50,672 nucleotides of DNA from Chara braunii (taxonomy: Eukaryota > Streptophyta > Charophyceae > Charales > Characeae), in NCBI GenBank assembly GCA_003427395.1, contig BFEA01000220.1, positions 1,284,631 through 1,335,302 on the forward strand, in the 5' to 3' direction. Positions 41,869-50,672 of the stretch are shown here, piece after piece; positions within the stretch are counted from its first letter, which is position 1; every line of letters begins with the position of its first letter. A program made the position numbers and the translations under genes. The notes under the pieces are model-generated. The model saw only the letters and a list, made by a program, of their open reading frames with translations, was not told where the DNA came from and did not search any database.

Positions 41869-43446
41869 TGGTTATAAAATGACCCCGAGGTGCGTGCCTC
41901 ACCGAGCTATGATCAAAGACTTGGAGGGCACAACCCTTAGTGGTAGCTTGACGAATGCTCAATTTATTATCTTATTTATTTGGTTTATTTAAGAAGCATC
42001 GTTCATTCACCCTAAGGGTTAACCTGAGGGCATAAATTACCAAGCCTATGGTGAAAAATTGGCATCATTGGAACGTAACTCCCAGCGTGGGTTGTTGACC
42101 TAGCATAACCAGGCAGCGAACCCTTCGACTATGGCCTCGAAGAGAAACTAAAGGGGAAACCTCCCCAATGAAGGGATCTATTCAGGTGGATGTCGAAGGG
42201 GTCAAGATTATAAAAATTATTAAGATATGATGAATATCCACTCGCTCCACAACCAACGAGGGTAACCACCGATAAGCAACAACGCTGCGGGCCGCAGCTC
42301 CGGTCTGATTAGCAGGATTATGGTGGGTCAGGATGGAGACCGTTGTCCTCCTGTATTAGGCTTCGGGCAGGACGACAGGCAACTTTGGATTGTGATATCG
42401 AGAGTTGAACACCCAAGGTCTCGGTTGGGACCCGCGTTTGACGGGTTGAGTTCGTACGCGAACACCGACCCTGAAAACAACCAACGAATACCTGGACCAA
42501 AGACTAAGGGTGTGGGGGAAAGAAAGGTGCGTTGTCATGCTTAACTATTTCATTTACTGTAGTACAGATCAAGTATCCCCACTTTCAGTCGTTATATTTT
42601 ATGTGGGAGACCCGGGTTAAATCCCGGCAGTAATAATGAAAAGTAAGGTGACGGCGTCAATCCTGAAACCACATTTCATTCCAGGATTCGGATTTGATGA
42701 ATTGCTTGTCGGAAAACACCTTTATGTGCAGATAATTCTCTGAGCGACGGGAACGTCACTTAATGAGGTCTTGGATACTATCGGACAAAATACCCTTACT
42801 TGTCTTTGCATTTGGCAAGATGGCGACGTCAGCCACCATGACGTAGTTAGTCTAGGACGAGAGAGGTGTGCACGCTTGGCGTAACGCTGGAAGCGAAATC
42901 CTCGGCCACTGAGGCCGGGGCAAAAATCGGTGAGAAAAATTCGTTAAGTATGTGCGCGCGTTACTATAACGCGCGCCGTGGTGATTATGATCGGTAGTAA
43001 TGCCCCTCGACGGAAGAGGTCGAAGGGTCAGTTGGACTAATAATTGTGTAAGGTAGGTCTATAACACGTACTGAGAACTGGTCCAGTGCCTGTCTTCCCT
43101 CCGGTACTGGGGGTTCTGAAAATTTCGGTCTTTGTCTTCCCCTACTCAGCCTCCGGGTCGAGTATCCGCCGCATCTACGTCTGCTTGGTGGGGTACAAGT
43201 CTACCCGCCACTTGAGTAATTACCCCGCTGCGACCCTTGATGCCGCAGCCATGGCTGAGTACCGGCCTTCGAGCCGTCCGATGAAATAAGTGTCCTTGAG
43301 GGCGATAAGTGTCCTTGAGGGCGCGCGCATACTCAAATCAACAAGCCTAAGGACAAACGCACTAACTGGCAAGCGTGCACAAGCACGCAGACTAAGAAGG
43401 TCAATCCTACTACACCTACTTATAGGGAGGCGACTCTTTACCATAT
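41205..43446. other. No gene recognised; (AT)n tract at 41,811-41,864
   Basis: The first 570 bases may be the 3' untranslated part of the preceding gag element, with an AATAAA at about 41,780. A pure (AT)n run lies at 41,811-41,864. At 42,609-42,624 CCCGGGTTAAATCCCGG resembles a tRNA B-box arm but has no partner A box. A 17-bp phrase AAGTGTCCTTGAGGGCG is repeated at about 43,290 and 43,308. Confidence 0.45.
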
Positions 43447-43531
43447 TGTGGTAAGAGCTAGTCCAGTAGGTAGAGGAACAGAGTGATGAGCTAGGGACGC
43501 TGGGATCGAATCCGACGTGGACCTATTTTTT
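43447..43531 (+). repeat. tRNA-derived SINE-like sequence with A and B boxes
   Basis: TAGTCCAGTAGGTAGAGGA (A-box type, 43,459-43,477) and GGGATCGAATCC (B-box type, 43,502-43,513) have tRNA-like spacing and end in a T7 run (43,525-43,531), a possible Pol III stop. The cloverleaf is incomplete, so a tRNA pseudogene or SINE head is more likely than a working tRNA. A further B-box-like arm lies on the minus strand at 43,551-43,563, and TAGCACGTTGGTTAGAGC at 43,592-43,609 resembles another A box. Confidence 0.45.
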
Positions 43532-45233
43532 TATCAACTCGTAGACAGGCGGGACTCGAACCCGCAACCTCACATACAGAAGTTAGTAAGGTTAGCACGT
43601 TGGTTAGAGCCAAGTGTAGGAGTCGGACACCTGGTAAGGTAGGGGGAACTGTAGGCGGATTTTCGTTAGATTTGTTAGTTCAGTTCCTTTATTTTAATTT
43701 AATTATTCTTATTTTCCTTGTTTTACTCTTGTTACCTTTTTTCAACGGGCTATCTGCCCGAGGGTGCTCAAATGAACCCCGCCCTTTACTGGGGGCAGAT
43801 TCATTTAGGAGAAGGACGCCTCGACTGCGACCCGGTCAGGACTCGCCGTGGGAAGGGCAGCACAAGCAGAAGGGCAGGGCGATACTCGTCGAGAAAGGTA
43901 GAGGAGGGCACTGTATGAGCTACGCAAAGGAAAGGTGAAGGAAGGCGCACAAGAATGGCGATCGTAAGAGAAGACGAGAAGAAACCACCCGAAGAAAGGA
44001 GAGAGAAGGAAAATACTTACCTGAGTGATCGACGGGATGGTGATGACCCGAGTGTGAGTCGTGAACGGAAGGCATAGTGGCTTTGTATTGCCTTCGAACG
44101 TACACCCACAACAGCTCGTATCGGTTGTGAGTCTCCTCGGATTAAGGAGAAGGTGACAGCGAGAGAGGAAAGGAGAAAAAGGGGGGAGGGTAGAAGGAAG
44201 AAGTAGGAGAAGAAATGGGCGTGAGTCCGTGTGAGGAAAGAAGGAGGAGATAAGAAGTGGAAGGGAAAGGCTTACCTGGTCGGAGGACGACAACGGGCTG
44301 CCGAAGACGACGGTAACGACGACAACGACGAAGCAAGAGACTGACAACCGGTAAGTCTCCGGTCTCACGGCTCACCCCGACATTATCAACAACAAAAAAA
44401 AGCAAATTAAATGAATAAAATAAATAAACAAATAAATAAATAAGTGAATGAATCTACCGCGAGAAATGGGAAAGGTGCAATCACTTCTAGTGTGTGTGTA
44501 TGTGTGTGAGTAAACCACGAAGACTTCCCGCTACTTCTATCGAGTAGGATGGGAAAAATCAAAGGAACCTACCCCTAGAATATAGAAATATACATTACTA
44601 CTACTACGTACGTGAGTAGACATGGGTAAGAGTGTGTATGAGAGAGAGAGGGAGACTATAAGTCTCCAACTTTGGCCAACAACTAAGTCTCCGCCCCTCG
44701 CTGCGCGCTACTTGGAGCGATTGCGCAAAATCAAAACGTGACATTGTATATTTCCACGTTTCAGCGGAAGATTCGTTCTGTTTTGCTCATCCTGCCGACG
44801 AAGTGTGTGTATGTGATCGATCATTATCGGTGGAAATTGTGTGTGGGAGAGAGATGTGAGAGACAGAAGGAGAGAGAGATTGGGCGGAGACTAGAGGTAC
44901 TTACCCGTAGCGTCGTTACTCCAACTATATCTTCGAGGTACCAGCAGCATGAGCCAACAGCCCAGATAAGTACTTGGCTCGAAACGGAGAAGAGGAGAGA
45001 GAGGAGTCGAAGGGAGGAGGGGGAGAGGAGGTGGAGAAGGGATAGAGAGAAAGAAATAAAAGGGATTGTAAAAAGAAAAATGTAAGGGATAGAGAGAAAG
45101 TAAACTCTACGATCGCCCGTTGGCACGACAGGAAGGTCGTCGGGACCGCGGTTGCCTTCGCGCAGCCTCTTTCTACGGATGAGCAAGACCGATCGGATCG
45201 CCCGCTGCAACGTTGAACGATTCACTACTACAA

Positions 45234-45234
<1 letters not shown>

Positions 45235-45300
<66 letters not shown>

Positions 45301-45310
45301 CGTGCGAGAG
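45235..45310. repeat. (GT)n microsatellite followed by GA-rich tract
   Basis: About 31 TG units run from 45,235 to 45,296, then GCGTGCGTGCGAGAGAG. The Cys/Val-rich and Thr/His-rich frames across it are artefacts of the repeat. Confidence 0.95.
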
Positions 45311-45724
45311 AGAGAGGGAGAAATAGAGAGCTCTTCAACTTCCTTTCCTAAGTCCAACATCGCCTCCTCACCCTCTCACTACCTGACATCCTTGCATCTA
45401 TAAACGAAGAAAGAGAAAAGTGAGAGAGAGAGAGGATGAATGCACACATAGGGAGGATGCAAGAAGGGGGGGGAGTGTTACGTACCTAAGCCGCACACAC
45501 GCTACACCGACGAATCCCACGAGTTGCTTGCATGGGTCGAAAGGCTCAGGTAACCTTCTTAAGTTTCATCATGACGGAAAGGGTCCTTGGAATATTCGAT
45601 CCGGAACGAGGAAATACCTAGGAAACACAAGAAATCAATTGTGCTGATTACGTCGCCGCACTTTGTACACGACACCGACGCCCCTACCGATTGAATAGTC
45701 CGACGAAGTGTCGGAACTGCAGTA

Positions 45725-46109
45725 ATCTCGGCGGTTTGCCGCTGAAGGTGATATAAAAGGTTCATTGAACCTTATCATTAGAAGAAGAAGAAGGGAGAAG
45801 GAGAAGAAGAAAGAAGAAGAAGAAGAAGNGACGAGGTACGTTACTTCGACCCAGATGTTGTCTCATACAGGCTATCATCGTGACAATGATCATAAGGGTT
45901 AGGGACTCAGAATCAAAAACTCTTTCAGGTCCTGGATTGCGGGTAGAGAAAGGGGTGGCTGAGTGTCTGTCTCTTATACACATCTAGATGAGTATAAGAG
46001 ACAGGATCTCGGAGGTTTGCCGCTGAAGGAGATATAAAAGGATCATTGAACCTTATCATTAGAAGAAGAAGAAGGGAGAAGGAGAAGAAGAAAGAAGAAG
46101 AAGAAGAAG
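45725..46109. other. Chimeric assembly segment: 104-bp duplication, N, foreign 137-bp piece and adapter
   Basis: Positions 45,725-45,828 (ATCTCGGCGGTTTGCCGCTG ... GAAGAAGAAG) are duplicated at 46,006-46,109. Between them are an N (45,829), a 137-bp segment that belongs with 27,538-27,674, and the adapter at 45,967-46,004. The simplest reading is that a mate-pair read was built into a gap. Nothing between 45,829 and 46,005 should be treated as local genomic sequence. Confidence 0.85.
45967..46004. other. Nextera mate-pair junction adapter sequence
   Basis: CTGTCTCTTATACACATCT followed by its inverted copy AGATGAGTATAAGAGACAG is the 38-nt circularisation junction of Nextera mate-pair libraries, with one mismatch. 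Its translations (VSYTHLDVYKRQ, MCIRDR) are well-known contaminants in protein databases. Confidence 0.95.
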
Positions 46110-46124
46110 GGAAAAGAAGAAGAG

Positions 46125-46210
<86 letters not shown>
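46125..46210. repeat. 86-nt poly-A homopolymer
   Basis: An uninterrupted A run follows a GAA-rich tract. It is similar in length to the poly-T at 3,578-3,667. It may be a retroposon tail or an assembly extension. Confidence 0.85.
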
Positions 46211-46214
<4 letters not shown>

Positions 46215-47260
46215 AGGAGAAGAAGGAGAAAGGGAGGGATAAAGAAACACTTATCTGAGCCAGCGATGGCAACGACGGGGCTAATAACTCCGACGGACTG
46301 ACGACAACGACATCACAACATCGATCCAATATGTGAAGTAAGTCCCGATGTCCCGGCTAAGCTCATAGTACTTTCCCCGATAGGATAGGTAGGTAAATAA
46401 ATAAACAAATAAATAAATAAATAAATAAATAAATATATCGAATGAATCTACCATTAAAAAAAGGAAAGATTCACTGTGTATGTGCGTGTGTATGTGGGTG
46501 TGTGAGAGAGAAAGGGAGATGATAAGTCTCCAACGTTGACCGACAGTTAAGTCGCTAGCTCGCACCTCGCCGCGCGCTATTTGGATCGGTAGAGGAGCAA
46601 ATAAAAAAGGCAGCGTATACTTCCATGTTTCAGCAGAAGATGCATTCCGTTTTTTTGCTCATCCCATCGAAGGAATGATCGTGCATGTCTGTGTGTGATA
46701 GGGAGAAAGAGAGAGTTCTCTCCTTCCTCCTCTAAGACCACCACCCCTCGCCCTCTCGCTACACGATCTAGTCTACTACTACGAGAGAGAGAGAGAGAAA
46801 AAAAAAAAAAAAAAGGGAGAAAGGAATACGACCATGGGCAACGTATCAGGTAGGAAGCCTCCAAGGTCATGGTTGGGTTCGCACGGTTTCAAGATCGATC
46901 ATATCTCCCGTCACAATGGCGAAAGAGTCACTTCAACGCATACGTATAGCCGCAGCTGTCCGCACGCTACTGAGAACGATAGAGCTAGCAGATCTAGAAG
47001 TGGCAATGTATATTACCACGTTTTAGCGAAAGATTCATCTCGTTTTTGCTCATCCTATCAATGGACTGTGAGTGAGTGTGCGTATGTGTATGTGTATGTG
47101 CGAGTGTGAGAGAGAGAGTGAGAGAGAGAAAAAAGGTTAGGCGAGTGAACGCAGAGAGGGAGAGAGAGTTCTTCTTCTTCCTTCTCTCAGTCCACCTTCT
47201 TCTTCTCACCCTCTCATCACCGGACTTCTTAGTATCAGCAGACTACGACAGAGAGAGAGA

Positions 47261-48259
47261 GAATTGTAACTTGGGACTTAACGACATTGGATCCAGGCTC
47301 AACAATGGGATTCAGACACTTGACGAAAGACTATTTGGGCCTGTGCCGAAGACTTGGTGTAGGCGACATTCCCATTTTCCCCTCTTCTCCGTCTAACCTC
47401 CCTCTTCTTCGTCTGTGTATGGTTGGGGCTGGCACATTCTTCCTGTGTGAGCGCGAGACCCCTTTACACCATGGAATGATGATGATGATGTATGTTCGGA
47501 GCTGCATTGCAGTAATGATTGCTCGGATGATTGGTACCTAAGTTATCCACTACACTATCTCGTACTTCGTACTTTGTACGAGAGGTCGGTTCTTGATCTG
47601 GTCTGCGTCAATACAGTAGGGCGACGGGGTGTGCGCGTATGTGCGAGGAAGAGAAGGAGAGAGAAAGAGGGAGAGAAAATGGTGATGAAGAAGGAGAGAT
47701 CGACGAGAGAGAGAGAGAAGGGGAGAGGAGTGTTGCGGCCAGTCGAGACATTCTAGTGTGATTGGGCGATGTGACCGCACCCGATTATGATGTTACCTTA
47801 GCTGTTCACAATGAGATTGGGTCTGGGGTGATGGGACTAATGTAAGTATTCGCGCTTAGGCGGAGGCACGAAGGAGAGAGAGGAGGAGAGAGAAGAAGAA
47901 GAAGAAGAATAAGGGGAGAGATGAAGAAGAAGGGGAGAGGAGGAGAGAGAAGGAGAAAGAAAGAGAGAGAAAAGAATGAGGGGAAAGGGCTAGGGCACGT
48001 GCATGGTATTATCCAAGATCTGCACGTACTACGAAGGGCCTGTTGACATCACCAACAGCAGTGACCTGCCATTCGTAGGCTGGGCGTCGAGCGCCATGTA
48101 GGGAAAAGGGCCTGGACGCATATGTTGGAGGTGGCGAGAGCAAGCTCTCCTTGACATTTGGGTTTCAGTGTTACGATTCTCCATTGGTATTATGTTAGTA
48201 CAACGCTGCTTTCTGACATTGCTATACACTCTGATTTTCAATGTGATTATGCATACTGA
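47261..48259. other. No gene recognised; purine-rich tracts
   Basis: GA-rich stretches (47,640-47,730; 47,860-47,980) dominate. Around 48,078-48,105 GGCTGGGCGTCGAGCGCCAT matches, in diverged form, the TCTGGGCGTTGAG(C/T)GCCAGA phrase of the repeats at 23,480 and 49,550, showing an additional decayed module. Confidence 0.45.
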
Positions 48260-48317
48260 ATATGGTCATCCCGCTATTTGCTTGCTTATCCTTGCGTTTA
48301 TTATTTTACTATTATAA

Positions 48318-48379
<62 letters not shown>

Positions 48380-50454
48380 TTATTACATTATCATTATTGT
48401 TATTATTACAATATTATTATTGTTACTATTATTATTATTATTATTAAGATTTATTATTATTAGTTTGTGCAACATGCTTTGGCAAGCAAAACACAGTAGA
48501 AAGGCGGGAGTGATAGAGAGGCAAATGAGACTTACCTGTTCTGCACCCGTGGTTGAAGGAGGCGAGTAACAAATGTACGAGAATGAAAACACAAATCTGC
48601 TGAGGCAGGGCTATAGGAAGGGAGGAAAGTAGAAGGGAGAAGAAGGAGAAAGGGGAGAGAGGAAGAAAGAGGGAGTTTTTCTTCTTTTTCACCTTCTCTT
48701 CCAAACCCTCTCGCTATCTGACTTCTCAGCAACTGCAGACTACGAGAAAAGTGAGAGAAAGAAAGAGAGAGAGAGAGAGAGGTGACAATGTATGGGATCG
48801 AGGTCGTAAGAGAGACGAGAGACATACCTTGTGGTGGAAACGTGCGGCAATGGCCACGATTCACTCGTGCTTTAGAAGAGTTGCGGTCGTCGTTGTTCGG
48901 CATTATAGTAGCGGGCCAGATGGGATCAACCCTACGTAATCTGGGCACCGAACGTCAGATGGGATAACGACTCTGATTCTTCGTTGATAAGGATGATGCT
49001 GATCCAACATTAACATTTATGAGCTGACTATAGTGTTCTTGGTTGGTGAAACCCATGATGCAATTTTGCTGACTGGAGCAAGGTCTCGACTATCCGGTCC
49101 TGCGTATATAATGTTGGTTGATGGCTGAAGATCGTTGTTGCACATCTTTTTCGATTATTATTATTATTATTTATTATTATTAGTATTATTAGTAATATTA
49201 CTATTATTGCAGTCAGACTCGTTTTCAGTCACACCTTTCATGCACCATGGCAACAGCCCAGCGAAGAGGAGACAAAACGCCGCTCAATACTCAGAAAATC
49301 GCAACCGGATATGCGTTCTCTTGCAATTGGCTATGGCGATTGTGCGCCCAAATAACTCGCTGATCACACACTGGATCACCCTGGGTACCCCACGAACACA
49401 CTCTGAGAACACACGCATAGACTCACGGTCGTTAGATACTGGGACACAGCGGGAAACATGCGACATTGGTCGCTGCATGCTCGTACTTCAACAAGTTGTT
49501 GAAGTCATCATCCGGCTGTAGTATAGGCTAGATAGGACCTGCCGCATGTAGTCTGGGCGTTGAGCGCCAGATAGGATATCAACATTGGTTCTTCGTTGAT
49601 GATAATGATGAGAATATTTCAGCATTGTCAATTATGAACACTTGGTGTGTTCTCATTTGGAGAATCTCTTGATGCAATGCCGCTGTTGGTTCGAGGTCAA
49701 GACTATCTGGACTCATGTGCATGATGCTGCTTGTTTTTCTGGGTTTCGCTATTGCTCATCTCCCCTGCTACAGTCCGACGAGCAAGACACACAGACTACT
49801 GAGCGCACAGACAGACTGGTTGGGCAAACAGATGGCAAACAAACAGACACGGACGAACATACAAGTAAAACAGATGGACTAACAGACATGAACAGACTGA
49901 CTGGTAGACATAGACAAGCGAGCACAGTTAATCAGACAAGTGAACACAGTCAGTCAGATAACCCAACACAGTCGGACAAACGAACAAAACAGACAGGCAA
50001 ACACGGTCAGACAGACGGACACAGACACGGAAAGAGAATCGCATACACACAGAGGATGAAACAGAGAGAGTGAAGGAGAAAAGAGGAAGCGTACCTGGGT
50101 GGAGAAGAGGTCGGCATTGGCATAGACATCATCACTCACTAATAGTCAAGTTGTCTAGTTGCTGTCATACAACAGTTGTAGTGATAGGCTGTAGAGTAGA
50201 TAGGACCCCTGGTGCCATTCACAAGCAAGAGCTACGTTGTGTTATGCTGTTGGTGTTGCCCTATGGACATTGACTCACGATTCTTCTGTATTGTTCTCAA
50301 TAGGACGGTTGCTCGGTTCCAACGTACTATCTGCTCTGGCTTTGACTACCTGGACTTCAGATTGAATTTGCAAACTGGATTTCTGTGCTTTATCCATATT
50401 CATGTTCCTCGCAGTCTGGATTTCTGTGCTACGTCCATATCCATGTCCTTTGCA

Positions 50455-50518
<64 letters not shown>

Positions 50519-50672
50519 TTATTATTATTATTTTATTATTATTATTATTATTGTTAGGATTGAGCCCTTAGAAGGGTCTTGCCTACTTGCATTTGTACTA
50601 GGCATAGGCCCAGCAAGCCTCGTGCCCGCCCTAAGTGAAGGCGGGCCAGATCTGTGACCGCCCTAAGTGAAG
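48260..50672 (+). repeat. 2.4-kb dispersed repeat, copy 2 (runs to the window end)
   Basis: Direct-orientation, nearly identical copy of 22,215-24,558. It carries an extra segment of about 24 bases at 49,260-49,283 (AGCGAAGAGGAGACAAAACG) and longer (TTA)n tracts (48,318-48,455; 50,455-50,560). The left border is sharp. The right border is not reached because the window ends in the CCGCCCTAAGTGAAG phrase that is also duplicated at 24,544. The high identity means recent duplication or homogenisation, or an assembly collapse/expansion. Confidence 0.85.

Larger units (their letters stand above)
43980..47260. repeat. Cluster of repeated exon-like modules with minus-strand GT donors
   Basis: Related blocks recur: GACGACAACGAC followed by TAAGTC and AAATAAATAAACAAATAAAT (44,313-44,440; 46,299-46,440), AAGTCTCCAAC (44,659; 46,525) and a TTTCAGC...TTTTGCTCATCC block (44,754-44,792; 46,623-46,664; 47,016-47,055; inverted at 45,178-45,217). 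Several units carry a minus-strand splice-donor-like AG/GTAAGT (44,020; 44,275; 44,900; 45,480), next to CT-rich tracts. No long frame joins them. It could be a decayed multi-exon gene amplified in tandem or a complex satellite. Confidence 0.5.

Noticed and set aside
42600-42640. tRNA gene suggested by a B-box-like CCCGGGTTAAATCCCGG
   Set aside because: No A box or cloverleaf could be built upstream.
45925-46329. Predicted protein containing VSYTHLDVYKRQ
   Set aside because: Translation of the mate-pair adapter junction plus a poly-A tract; a contaminant, not a gene.

Overview
This is eukaryotic nuclear DNA made almost entirely of decayed transposable elements, dispersed repeats and microsatellites. 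I recognise no intact host gene. The U6 snRNA-like sequence is plant-like. Two primer-binding sites match the 3' ends of plant-type tRNA-Asp and initiator tRNA-Met. Ty3/gypsy, LINE-like and SINE-like remnants, very abundant (TTA)n tracts and a mate-pair-era draft assembly (scattered Ns, an adapter junction) fit a large, repeat-rich plant-lineage genome. A charophyte such as Chara would fit, but that is inference, not something the sequence proves.

Layout. 0-1.3 kb and 7.65-8.5 kb hold two inverted, diverged copies of an unrecognised protein-coding family whose differences are mostly synonymous. 4.1-4.35 kb holds a polyadenylated U6 retrocopy; 4.8-5.5 kb two short foldback sequences; 5.5-7.5 kb SINE-like copies and the 3' end of a LINE (minus strand). 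10.4-14.7 kb is a Ty3/gypsy element on the minus strand: RNase H, then a PHD finger in a -1 frame reached at a canonical A_AAA_AAC heptamer, then integrase, then a post-integrase region with three repeats of an unknown domain. 18-22.2 kb holds a tRNA-Met-primed element with LTR end, PBS, long leader and broken gag. 22.2-27.3 kb is an array of exon-like modules with (TTA)n tracts; its first 2.3 kb recurs at 48.26-50.67 kb. 27.96-28.8 kb is a 162-bp satellite.

30.0-39.06 kb is a second Ty3/gypsy element on the plus strand: LTR end, tRNA-Asp PBS, a small basic ORF, a duplicated pre-gag domain, gag with an RGG/YGRG-rich stretch and zinc knuckle, protease remnant, RT with YIDD, RNase H and integrase. 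It is disabled by stops, frameshifts and loss of catalytic residues. 39.4-41.2 kb is the gag of a third family with an internally duplicated capsid-like domain. 43.4-47.3 kb is another set of repeated exon-like modules, containing a Nextera mate-pair junction sequence at 45,967-46,004 that marks a chimeric join.

The genes do not form a host pathway; they are modules of separate retroelements. The strongest leads for undescribed biology are the PHD finger between RNase H and integrase, the repeated accessory domains flanking gag or pol in the two Ty3 elements, and the conserved unknown protein pair.
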